This document shows positions 28,721-45,800 of a stretch of DNA of 64,000 nucleotides, piece by piece. Each line of letters opens with the position of its first letter. Within the stretch, counting starts at the first letter, position 1. The DNA comes from Tubiluchus corallicola (Eukaryota > Priapulida > Priapulimorpha > Priapulimorphida > Tubiluchidae), in the NCBI GenBank assembly GCA_030141605.1, contig JAQGDQ010000575.1, forward strand, positions 50,001-114,000. Direction: 5' to 3'. The notes under the pieces were generated by a model. That model was not told the DNA's origin and searched no databases. It worked only from the letters and a program-made list of their open reading frames with translations. A program made the translations under genes and the position numbers.

Positions 28721-29252
28721 TCACCCCCCCCCCATCAAGCAGTAGGCAATACATGCAGTACTGGATTAACCGCAACCAACCCAAAGTGTGGATCGTAGTA
28801 GCTGTTCAGTTCATGGTTGTAGCTCTTTAATGTGCATAAATTTCAGAAGTCATCATACTTTCTACTCCTACTCAAGATGACATTACATTATTGTAACTCT
28901 TAAAACGTTCTTATCAGTCCAATATGAATTTATGGTGATAGTCTTCTGTTAAATCAGCGCACCATAGTCGTGCGTCATAATCATTCTTATGTAAGGCAAT
29001 GTGAGTTTATGACGTACAATAATGTTGAGCTTAACCACAGTGAAACATGCGTCACAAACTCATGTGAAAGTGACTAAAGACATCTGCTTTGGAAGAATCA
29101 TGTAACACAGTTTAAACCAACCTTTTTTGCATAACAGCAACTTGGCTGATATTATCATGGTGACAATTTAAAGTGTGTAAAAGATTTATGAGACCGCCTT
29201 TGCTGTTTTTCCCGTTCAGCAAAGTAGAACGTGGATCTGCATTTGCCACATA

Positions 29253-29800
29253 AGCTTTTGGCGCCATCTAGGGTCTAAAATCAACTGTTCTGCTTATCAC
29301 AAAATAAGAAACTGCCTTTGTTTCTTTCTTGCAGGCTCTCCATAAAGTTATAGTTTTATTGCAGTATATTATGCAAGTATTACTTTACTACAATGTCGAC
29401 TCACAGATAACTCGTGAGTCTCGTGTCTAGTTCTGCTTTTGGCGCCATCTAGGGTCTAAAAATCAACTGTTCTGCTTATCACAAAATAAGAAACTGCTTT
29501 TGTTTCTTTCTTGCAGGCTCTCCATAAAGTTATAGTTTTATTGCAGTATATTATGCAAGTATTACTTTACTACAATGTCGACTCACAGATAACTCGTGAG
29601 TCTCGTGTCTAGTTCTGCTTTTGGCGCCATCTAGGGTCTAAAAATCAACTGTTCTGCTTATCACAAAATAAGAAACTGCTTTTGTTTCTTTCTTGCAGCC
29701 TCTCCACAAATCATAGTCTTATGGCAGCATATTATACAAGTATTATTTTACTACAATATCGACTCATAGAGGACTTGTGTGTCTCGTGTCCAGTTCTACT
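29253..29800. repeat. three tandem copies of a 182-bp unit with CTCF-like motifs
   Basis: Units begin near 29253, 29434 and 29616 (period 181-182). Copies 1 and 2 are nearly identical and copy 3 diverges in its second half. Each begins with GGCGCCATCTAGGGTC (29260, 29441, 29623), whose reverse complement, GACCCTAGATGGCGCC, fits most positions of the bilaterian CTCF core (YAGRKGGCRS). A TTTCTTTCTTGCAG acceptor-like string also recurs in each copy, without coding sequence behind it. Confidence 0.85.
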
Positions 29801-30219
29801 GATCGGAACATTAAATGTCGAGTTTTCCGATTTTATTGCACTTCTTTATAGGTACATTTTACAGAGTTAAAATTACTGCCAAAGGCGTTAAATGCTGTTG
29901 TGTCGTACTTTTTAGTATTGCAAGCATATGCTCTTTAATATTGTATAGAATTACAGGCATATATTTTTGATATTTTTTATTGAAGATTTCATGTTGTGCT
30001 TTCTTATGATTTAACGATAATAATGCTTCAAACAGACCTTTTAAATGAAGAATTTTTGACATTACTGATCATTTTGTCGGAGCACTCAGCAAGTTCACCT
30101 AGAGCAGTTTGTAAATCTAATAATTTTTTTGCAGCTATGTATAAATACGTTTCCTTTAGCATGAGTACTAAGCTAGTTGCCGACACTACTTCATAAGTGA
30201 AAAAATAACCGTGTAGGGT

Positions 30220-30291
30220 CTATAATAGGTTGGCATAACTGCCCGGAAAGCAGAAGGTAGTGGGTTCGAATCCGAGTGTAGCGCAAAGTAG
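30220..30291 (+). repeat. truncated tRNA-derived SINE-like fragment
   Basis: TAGTGGGTTCGAATCC is a strong B-box match preceded by a tRNA-like 5' half (TTGGCATAACTGCCCGG). The sequence is cut at 30292, exactly where COE unit 1 begins. Confidence 0.45.
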
Positions 30292-30711
30292 CTAAGGTAT
30301 AATTTATTACAATCAGTATTGCTACACCACTTTGCAATATTATAATTCAGTATTTTTGTTAGCCTAGTCAACTGACTACATGTGCCCAAAACTGACAAAT
30401 TTAAAATGCAAAATGATTGAAAAACTGAACTAAATTACAGACAATGTAAAAATGTAAGGAGTAAAAACTATTTACAGGCAGTATTTACTAGGTACGTCTA
30501 ATAATCATAACATCAAGTTAGTATAAATTCTTAGAATTGACTCAAAAATTTTGTTTACGTAAGCACTTTTATATAAACTCTATACAAGCAGTATAAAAGT
30601 AATATATAAAGTTGCTTACAGTCTTACACTAGTGCAATTGCACGAACTGATCAATGGACTATTTTTCAATGGTAGATTAATGCTACTTATACAGTAGTAT
30701 CAGATGCCCTG

Positions 30712-34068
<3,357 letters not shown>

Positions 34069-34080
34069 GTTGGACTTTTG

Positions 34081-34700
34081 CTGAAACAATGTTCAGAAGT
34101 GAAAATTATTTAATAGATTCACATTAAAAACTCTTTAATTTTTGTCTTAGATGTTCTTGCAACAGTCATGACAGACATTATTTAATCTAAGAAACTGTCA
34201 GCATGCAAATTTAAATTAGTATTTCTAAGTTTAAACATTTTTAAAACCTCAAATCTAAATATTTATGAAGACGTTTTATTGAGATTAAATCCTCTAAATG
34301 AGTCTATATTGCATTCCACATATTCATACAAGTGGTCAAATTGGAAATACTTCACAAAGGTTGCTATTCTTTTTCTTTGTTGCTTCTTATAGAACCCGTT
34401 TTCTCGGGTTTAATCAGCGCTGCTACCGTTGGAATGTGACTGTACATGCATAAGTTAAAAAGATTAAATTTATGCTACATAATATTGTATCCAATCAACG
34501 CTAACTTTACAACTACCTGTCTGAAACAGTTTGAATACTATCTTATTTTGAAACAATTATTATTAGCATTATTTTACAAATACTTACAATAAATAATACA
34601 ACCAGGCACCCACGCAGTAAAAGTGTGCACTGCAGTCTGAGTAAACCAGTCAAGTTACGCACTCCTGCATCTAAGACTTGAGCGGCTTATTGGATCAAGG
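34081..34700 (-). promoter_or_regulatory. COE1 5' UTR intron, candidate non-coding exon and promoter flank
   Basis: The acceptor TTGTTTCAG|CAAAAGTCCAAC starts the ATG-bearing exon at 34080. A matching donor, ATTT-ATT|GTAAGTATTT, ends a likely 5' UTR exon at 34588. A CCAAT box occurs upstream near 34690 in the sense direction. No TATA box seen. Conserved in COE2 (donor after 42856, acceptor before 42348). Confidence 0.5.
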
Positions 34701-35499
34701 ACAAAACAATCTTCGCCAACAAGAATTACTCTGCGAGCCTGCATTTTTCCACTGCACAGGTTTTTGTGAACAAAATTCACAACAATAACAACTTAAGTTT
34801 ATTTCTAGACTAATTGTGAATTAAAAGCCCCAATTATTAATTTTTACTTTAATAGTTAATAATTATTTTTATCTTATTTATAATTATTTTATGCTATTTA
34901 TTTTAAGCCATTTTCTCTTTTCTTTAATTGATATTTAGTTAAAAGTTACTTAGTAAATTGTTATTAAGTTACTAGTAAATTGTCAATTTAAATTACTCAT
35001 TAATAATTATAGTTATGTACTGTATAGTATTTCGGGTCTTAAATTTAAGAAATTATTATTCTCTTTTCCATAACTAGTGTCTGAGTTTAAAAAATCTTCA
35101 GTGGAGTTAAATTAGGTTCCCTCTAGTGGTGATGACCAAAACTATTTCTAAGGTAAATTAGTTTGTAAATCCAAGGACCTGCTTGAATTACACTTGTCTA
35201 TCTAGTGACATCAGGGTTACATCTGGTGACTTCTCTTGTCTTTGTCTCTTTGCTCTTGGGGAGGGTGAACATGAATTTTGCAGAGCTGGCAGCCTCTAAG
35301 TTTAGTAAGTAGAAAATTATTTATACAGTGTTTAAATTTTGTTATTTAATTTTAACCATTGTTTTAAACAACCAGTTTATGCAATTTAACCTTATTTATG
35401 AAAAATTTAATCATTATCTATATAAATTAACAGTTGATTTATGTTTCGATAAGATTCTTTTTATTAATTTGGGTTTAAAACAATTTTTATTTTACAGAT

Positions 35500-36116
35500 A
35501 CTGGATTACGGCTAAAAAATGAAACTAGACGAGAATGTAACACCAGACCCCGAAATTACAGATGATTCGTGTTCCTTTGTGGCTTCAATGGTGGCTAAAA
35601 GCAGTTCCTGTTGGTACATTAGAAGTATTGGGAAATCCCTTGTATGTTTGGAAAGTAGGTTACTGCATAGAAAAAAGGCTTTGTAAATGTAGTAAAGATA
35701 TTGAAACTGCAGAACACATAATATTAAGTTGTGAATTTTACACACAGATGAGAAACAAGGTCCCTTGGCAAGGAGTAACTGATGAAGAATGCTTGAGATG
35801 GCTGTTATTTGGAGAGGGAAAATTTATGCAGTCTGCCTACTGAAGGACATAATGGTCAAAAGAAGAAGCATTGTGAATGTATAACTTTACAGCTGAAAAG
35901 ATAAAGAGTAATATATATTTAGCTGTGCGTAACGGCGGTATAACATTTATAAACCCAAATTTGTTTTGTGTTGTTGTAGCAGTAGAGCAAGCATATGTGT
36001 GCGGCTTAGCGTTTTTGAGTGGAAATCTGCCTAGTAGTACAATATACACTGCTACTCGCCCTGATATAAAAGGGATTTAGGCACCGGACGGATGGATGGA
36101 TGGATGGATGGATGTA
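35500..36116 (+). mobile_element. LINE ORF2 C-terminal relic with (GGAT)n tail
   Basis: The plus-strand frame ending at 35843 contains RLCKCSKDIETAEHIILSCE, the Cys-rich C..C...T.EHI..C motif found at the C terminus of LINE ORF2 proteins. A 3' UTR follows, ending in six GGAT/GGATG units at 36085-36114. 5'-truncated. Confidence 0.75.
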
Positions 36117-36459
36117 AAAAGATAACAGATTATTTTACAATTCAAAGTCACATTTCAACAACAGCAACAGCTACGACTGCTCTAAACGCTCCATTAGTGG
36201 TTTGCACTCACTCTTTTGCGTGAGGTACCAGTGATCAGAAGAACCGTTCAGGGTCTATTCATTCTTACACGCGGGAGGATTTATCCGGAGTGCCTTCGTT
36301 ACAAGAACTTTCTGATATATTCTCTGAGGAGTTTTCAAATTCATGGACCCGAGTTCTGCAAATCAGCACTCCAGTGCCTGGTAGATCCTCAGTGGAGGCT
36401 TCGTTACCAGTTTCGAAACATTTGGAAGCCAGTGCGTCTGTGGCAAGCATTACTATCCA

Positions 36460-36960
36460 CAAGATTAGATTAGATTACATTTTAGATTTAGTAGATTTAT
36501 TTTCGCAATAAACATATACATATGCATTACATGTGCATCGATAATCAGTTTTTGTTAATATAAAAATATGATACAATTCATGAATTCTGCGCTAGAGACC
36601 TAAGAAGCTAGCTTGTGGTAGGCCACTAGAAATAGTTACGAAAAAAATTACAATATATACAGATACAATATTACAATATATACAAATATGAATACGGGTG
36701 CGAAGTAATAAAAATATTATTATACTAGAGGGGAAGTTTCTGAAAATGAAAAACAACAAATCATGATTGAGTGATCAGTTATATGTTTCAAGTAAGTTTA
36801 ATTTATATAGTTTTTTAAATATGGACAACGAGTTGGCATTTTTAATAGCTGGAGCAATTGAATTCCATATGTAAGGGCCATTGTATTTAATAGAAAATTT
36901 TCTAACATTTGTGTTGCACTGTAAGTAGTGATAGTTAAAACTGTATCAAGTTCTACTGTA
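36460..36960 (-). mobile_element. LINE 3' end with (TAATC)n tail
   Basis: The minus strand reads NVRKFSIKYNGPYIWNSIAP, continuing AIKNANSLSIFKKLYKLNLL and a stop; this is the WNSIP...SL..FKK..K..LL signature of LINE C termini. The 3' UTR ends in a TAATC-type repeat at about 36462-36478. Opposite in orientation to the neighbouring LINE relic. Confidence 0.8.
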
Positions 36961-37320
36961 TCAAGCTCACGCATAGAGAGGACTCAACTTGTACAGGTTC
37001 TACCTTCTATTCAGCCAAATACAGATCCAAAGATTGTTAAAGCAGCAGAGTTTTTTCTGCCAATGATTATTCTTTATACGAGACAACAGAAAATATCCGA
37101 GCACATTCCGCTGCAGTTTTGAGGAATTTGCATCAAGCTGTTTTCCATTCCGAAATCATCAAGCAAGATTTTGTGACCCGAGGAGCACCACAAACGCCTT
37201 GGCAAACCTACTATCAGCGGTTTCGTTGGTTCACTGACGAAGCTGAAGCATTGGTCAAACTTCTAAATGATGAGGTGAATTTTGCACAATTTTTATTATA
37301 TAAGTATTGTGCTAAATATT
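36930..37320 (+). pseudogene. unrecognised frameshifted coding relic
   Basis: Two overlapping plus-strand frames look protein-like: TQLVQVLPSIQPNTDPKIVK in one, then GAPQTPWQTYYQRFRWFTDE and AEALVKLLNDE in the other. A GAG|GTGAAT donor-like site follows at about 37275. I do not recognise the family. It may be a captured host exon or part of a transposon. The frameshift argues against an intact gene. Confidence 0.35.
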
Positions 37321-37439
37321 AGCTAGTTTGTTAATTTATTATGAAAACAAGAGAATCTAGAAATTTTTATTCACTGTGTAACCGTAAATTGAATCGCTTA
37401 TTTTTATATACTTTTATAACTCGTTTACATGTGCATTTT

Positions 37440-39490
37440 TAAGAAGTATTTTGCATGTAACCACCTTAATAGAACCTGCTAAATTGGATAATATTAATTT
37501 TAGAAGTAATGCTAACCTTTCATTTAAATTGCAATGTGGTGAACCAGCGCCTTTTGATTTTCGCTCAGGTTGGCAAAAAATTAAACATTCAGAGATCTCA
37601 AATTATTTCGTTTACATTCACGACGTTTAAAATTATTAAAAAGGTTGCATGGTTGTTTGATAAAAGTTTTTGTTAATTGTTCGGATCCATTGCGCATGCG
37701 TGTTTATGCAGAAATAATTTCATTTGTAAATAATTTACCTTACGAGATAAAGCTGTATTTGAATATTTTATGTCGGTTAAACGTAAGGCTGAGCAGCAGA
37801 AAGACATTTTTACATTAGATGAGCGTTTAAATGCTCCGAAAGTTCATAATTTTACTAACTTAGAGTTACCTACAGTTTTAGTGGATTTTTTGTCTAAAGG
37901 CCCCGGTTTAAGTGTTTTGGGTGATTATTCTCAGAAAACATTCCGTAAAGATTTATGTAGTACTGTTTATTTGGCTTTACATAAATTATTGATACGTCAT
38001 TTACATTTACATAACGCTGATCCAGTACTGCGTCTAAATTCAGTTCTTGATTTACTAAATTATTCTGCGTTACCTCTTAGTATCTCGAAATTTTATTTGG
38101 CGTTCTTTAGATCGATTAGAATTAATTTTAAAACGTCCTTTACGTGTACCTAAACACCATAGTGATCAACATAACCATCAGAAACACATGTTAATTAAAA
38201 TTAAAGGTTTGGATGGAAGAAGAATCGAAAGTTGTTTTTCGTTATTCTGATAAAAATTGCGGTTGGGTGATTACACCTCTTGATTAATACTGTGCTGGGT
38301 ATTATCGTTAAATAAATAAATAAACTTAAATAAATAAACTTATCGTCAATTATCGTGTTCAGATTATTATAACACTCTTGATCTCAGAGGATGAACTTAT
38401 CAATTCTAGTCGTGCGCGTATTTCAGATATGATTAGTAAGTTTCATCCTAGCAAAACTTTATGTGGTTTGAGTAAAAAAGAAATTTTGTATATTCAAAAA
38501 CCTCGTTCTTTTGAAATACCGTTCTTAGTCTTGGCTGCTGAAGTACATTAATTAGATCAAATCGGACCTGCTTCTTTGCCTTTTTTAACTTGTCGACCTG
38601 TTATGACTGGTTGTAATACTGTAAATAATAATTTATCTGAAATTTTATCTTTAAAGTTAAATATTTTAATTATTTTGCTTTTTGGTAGAATCTTGTCTGA
38701 TTTTGGCATATCTGTACTTGTCGATAGTTCTAAGCAATCCTTTATAACTTTACAAAGTTTAGTAGTAACATGTTTAGATGCTTTAATTCAGTTTGATTTT
38801 GTTGAACTTTATACTAATATTACACATGTTACATCAAAGAAAACAGTTGTAGAGGCTTGTTCTATTTTAAGTGTAAGTAAAAGTATATCTGCTCAGTCAT
38901 TGCTATTGTTAGAGGAAGCATTGGGTCAGAATTATTTTAAAGTGACTAGTCATATTTACAGTCAGATAAAAGGTTTGTTTATGGGGAATAAAGCAAGTTT
39001 GGCAATATCTAATTTGGTTTTATTGTTATGTGAATATAAATTTTTACGAGCTTATAGTACAGTTTTTTCAAAACATATAAAAAATTTTAATCGATTTGCA
39101 GATGATGGTTTTTTTATTTATAAATTATAACTGTGTCACTTCTTTTCTTTTACTTCACTTGTTGGGTTTTATCCATCTGAATTACAGCTAGAGTTAAAAT
39201 GTAGTTTTGACAAAGGTGTATTTTTGGATTTAGAAGTAAGATTGCTTACTGTTTTTCCTGGGATTGTTTCAGTTTATACTAATATTAAACGTCAACGTCT
39301 TTTTACTCATTTGCATTTAGAATCTAATCATCCTGATTTTATGTATATCGGTTTTATAAATACGAAGATTTTTAGATTTCGTAATACATGTAATAGTTTG
39401 TCAGAGGTGCAGCATAAGTTGCAGTTTCTTTCGGAAATTCTGGTTCACTTGCATTATCCTGTTAAACATTTGAGACTTTTAAAGCTTTTC
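37440..39490 (+). mobile_element. Penelope-like reverse transcriptase relic
   Basis: Collinear PLE-type motifs appear in several frames: NFTNLELPTVLVDFLSKGPG, a PKIHK-like position at IPFLVLAAEVH, RPVMTGCNTVNNNLSEIL, FVELYTNI (RT motif A region), QIKGLFMGNKAS (motif B region), FNRFADDGFFIY (catalytic DD), then FLDLEV and RLFTHLHLESNHPDFMYIGF. In-frame stops and frameshifts show it is dead. No GIY-YIG endonuclease is seen before unit 2 begins at 39491. The codons are strikingly T-rich. Confidence 0.75.
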
Positions 39491-39913
39491 CTAAGGTATA
39501 ATTTATTACAATCAGTATTGCTACATCACTTTGCAATATAATAATTCAGTATTTTTGTTAGCCTAGTCTACCGACTACAGGTGCACAAAACTGACAAACT
39601 TAAAATGCAAAATGAATGTAAAACTGAACTAAATTACAGACAATGTAACAATGTAAGGAGTAAAAACTATTTACAGGCGGTATTTACTAGGTATGTCTAA
39701 TAATCATAACATCAAGTTAGTGTAAATTTTTAGAATAGTTTCAAAAATTCTGTTATGCTATACAAGCAGTTTATGCTATACAAGCAGCATAAAAGTAATA
39801 TATAAAGTTGCTTACAGTCTTACACTAGCGCAATTGCACGAACTGATTAATGGACTATTTTTCAATGGTAGATTAATACTACTTAGTATCATACAGTAGT
39901 ATCAGATGCCCTG

Positions 39914-42336
<2,423 letters not shown>

Positions 42337-43373
42337 GTTGGACTTTTGCTGAAACAATGTTCAGAAGTGAAAATTATTTAATAGATTCACATTAAAAACT
42401 CTTTAATTTTCGTCTTAGATGTTCTTGCAACAGTCATGACAGACATTATTTAATCTAAGAAACTGTCAGCATGCAAATTTAAATTAGTATTTCTAAGTTT
42501 AAACATTTTAAAACCTCAAATCTAAATATTTATGAAGACGTTTTATTGAGATTAAATCCTCTAAACGAGTCTATATTACATTCCACATATTCGTACAAGT
42601 GGTCAAATTGGAAATACTTCACAAAAGGTTGCTATTCTTTTTCTTTGTTGCTTCTTATATAACCCGTTTTTTCTGGTTTAACCAGCGCTGCTACTATTGG
42701 AATGTGACTGTACATGCATAAGTTAAAAAGATTAAATTTATGCTACATAATATTATAGCCAATGAACGCTAACTTTACAACTACCTGTCTGAAACAGTTT
42801 GAATGCTATCTTATTTTGAAACAATTATTATTAGCATTATTTTACAAATACTTACAATAAATAATACAACCAGGCACCCACGCAGTAAAAGTGTGCACGT
42901 CAGTCTGATCTAAGTCAAGTTGCACGCTCCTGCGTCTGAGACCTGGGCTGCTTACTTGATCAAGGACAAAACAATTTTCGCCCACAAGAATTACTCTGCG
43001 AGCCTGCGTTTTTCCATTGAACAGGTTTTGTGGACAAAATTCACAACAATAACAACTTAAGTTTATTTCTAGACTAATTGTGAATTAAAAGCCCGCCCTG
43101 ACCTGTTCCCTCTCTAGTACATGCCTAGGCAGTTATTATTATTCACTGGGACATTTCCACCTTAAAGTCGTTACGTCACAACAATGAATGTCCAAATAAG
43201 GAAATCTCTTATTTTAAAGTCAGCAACTGGGAAGCTGTTGCCTGAGTCACCGGAGAATAAGTGCTGGATGTACTTAGATACGTTCCATCAGTTGAAGCAA
43301 TCAGCAAAGTGGTAATGGAGCCGCCATATCGGACTGGTTAAAGAGCTAAACACGGCTTGTAATGAACTACACT

Positions 43374-43945
43374 TAATGGAAGACAGAATGATTTTCCATA
43401 TATTATCCCATTTTCAAGTCCGATAAAAAATATACATTTTAACACAATTAATACGACAAAAGCGCTTCTGATAAATAAATAATAGATTAAAAATTTAATT
43501 AATGGAGGAGGGCGAGCCCAACTATTGATGACATCACAAACTAACATAATTTTAACAGCAAAAATATTCCATGAGCGTGTTGCGAAAGCGAAAATTGAAG
43601 TACAGTGCTACTGTAAGTATTCAGTGTGTTGTACTAAAACTAGGCAAGTTTTAAGATAAAAATTCAAATTTCAAATTTACCGCTGTGCTAACGCATGAGC
43701 TGTCGAACGTGTGCAGTTCTTCACAAACTAACACATGTGAACTGAGAGGTACAACACCTGTTTTTGTGCAATGCATTTCCGAAATGAAGACGCTAGTACC
43801 CATCTAACTAGCAAATGGTGAAATGCATGTACAGCGAAGAACTAGTGGCGCGAATGCGAAATTGTCTTTGTGTGGTAATAATTCTTTCACGTAAGTCATT
43901 TTTGAAAAAATAGTATGTTTCCTTTCAATATTTTAAAGAGCAGAT
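43374..43945 (+). repeat. repeat family R2, copy 2
   Basis: Aligns with 6085-6645 from TTAATGGAAGACAGAATGAT through GAACTAGTGGCGCGAATGCG, with small indels. Compared with copy 1 it carries an extra CTTCACAAACTAACACATGT segment. Confidence 0.75.
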
Positions 43946-44029
43946 TGTTTTTACCTGCAGTTTAAGATTGGCTTTAAGGTGAAAGATCGTCAATGTCTAT
44001 AATAAACCCTTCTAGACAACGCATTAGTT

Positions 44030-45800
44030 TTCATTGTCTCGCCAAGTGAGAAACAGCAGGAAAAGCTTCTCTGCGTTACTTCAGTTTAGCAAATAGGACC
44101 GAATATGAAGAAGCCAAAGCTCAATTCGACATCGAACTAAATACAGCTAAAGACGAGTGGCTTCGTAAGAATACGGAAAATCTAAATGCAAACAGAGTGA
44201 ATTTTTTGGAGAGCATACACGAGTATTTGGCATCAACGAAGAAGCGGCGGAATCGTTATATAGAACATACTGTAGTGGAAGGCATTTAGAGAACAACACA
44301 TTTGATAATAACTGGAAAAGCCAAGCGAATTTAGCAGTAGAACAGTTAAACTGGGACCAGCAGACGGGCTTTGGCTTAAATGCGCCGTTCTCAGCAGGCG
44401 AAATCGAAAAGTCACAAAAGAAGCTCCCGTTCACTGACACTCTGTCCACATCGACAACTGCATCATCTGTTGTTTAAAAATGTTGATATTAAATGGCAAA
44501 TCTGTATTTGATAAACGAGTATTGGTTCTGGTACATTACCCATTGTACCAAAATGATAACATTCATTCAGACCCATTTTTCATTTTTCCACGTCCCCTCT
44601 AGTATTCTACATCTGGATTACAGATCTAAGAAATAATATAATTCTATTCAATCATCTGTGCACAATGCCAATCTTAAGTTTTCTTTTTATTATCACTTTG
44701 ACACAGGAGTTAAATTTTACTGTGTCGTAGTCAATCTTATTCTTCATTTCGATTGTAATCTCTGTAGAATTTATTTAAATTATTGTGTCCTAACTGTGTC
44801 TAGTATTTTTAATAATTTTATATGATCTAATACTGTACATACTGTAATATTGTTTTATACTATAAAAGTTCTTCTGTGTATCTTTTTAATATTGCATGTA
44901 CTTATAATTTTAATCTTTTAACTTGCACTTTGTGGAACTAGTATAATATGCACCAGACGCATTTGCTCCAAGCGATTTCGAAAAAGCTTTTGATAGTGTT
45001 TGGATTCAGGGATTACCGTTTAAATTACATTCGTTTCAGGTTAGAAGGCATACACTAAAACTCTTAGCTAATATGTTAATTATGTTAATATGCCTCTACA
45101 AGGCAAGTGTAACGACAGAGTTCTTCAGGGGTCAGTCGTGTCGCCTTTGTTGTTTCTAGTGTACGTATCTGAAATGTTTACGAGTTATCACTAAACACCA
45201 ACAAATTTAAGTGTGCAGACGTTGGTATGGTTTATGTTTTTCTACAGATGCAAAAATACTTGTTGCGAAAAAATTTGTTAATTGTGCAACAGGTGGTGGC
45301 GCTTAAAAATTAACACTAATAGACGTTAAGAAAACTGAAGCTCTATTGGTAGGGCGTGAAATGGCATCGTTCACAGCTTTTTTGGCCCGCAACATATAAT
45401 GTACGTATAGTAAAGCAAAGCGTTGGGGAATTGACATTGATAATCTGGCCTCCTTTGAAAATCTTGTTAATAAGACGCGCAAAAAGCCTAGTGGCGTGGG
45501 GAAAAATGTTAAAAGTGCCGTAAATTCAGTGGGCTCTAGGGGCACTATAATAAATCTGTTAAGAGTAACCATTTTACCCACAATTCTCTGTGGTTGTACT
45601 GCGTGGTCGGTGCGAAAGTATTCGATGTGTGATGACGTAATGTAAGATGCCATGAAAACAGCTTTGGGGGCAGTTTTAAACCTGCGCGAGGTTAATATGT
45701 CGTCTCCTCTTTTTGGTGTTAATAGTTGATGTCATAGGTGTCAAATGCATTTTAAATTGTTGCGCAGTGATATGCCACTTAATCTACTTAAAGCAAAAGT
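44030..45800 (+). mobile_element. decayed LINE (non-LTR) ORF2
   Basis: 44.1-44.45 kb encodes linker-like sequence upstream of an RT (TEYEEAKAQFDIELNTAKDE, then LAVEQLNWDQQTGFGLNAPF). 44.96-45.6 kb encodes RT and post-RT motifs in shifting frames: SDFEKAFDSVW, LQGSVVSPLLFLVYV, then GIDIDNLASFENLVNKT and LLRVTILPTILCGCTAW. Between these, about 44.48-44.94 kb looks non-coding, so there may be two fragments. Stops and frameshifts throughout. Confidence 0.75.

Larger units (their letters stand above)
26101..29252. other. intergenic DNA between KLF5 and the esterase cluster
   Basis: No gene recognised. A CTCF-like core lies at 27051-27065, a decayed pol-III-type sequence at about 27625-27720, and an 11-bp perfect hairpin followed by a C run at 28687-28735. 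A 66-codon frame at 27083-27283 ends CNGMHIHC but has no ATG and no recognised family. Confidence 0.5.
34831..37440. other. intergenic, LINE-rich DNA between COE1 and COE2
   Basis: Very AT-rich 34835-35090, then a CTCF-like core at 35116-35129, a short ATG frame with a GTAAGT donor at 35271-35306, two LINE fragments and an unrecognised frameshifted coding relic (36930-37320). No intact host gene is supported. Confidence 0.5.
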
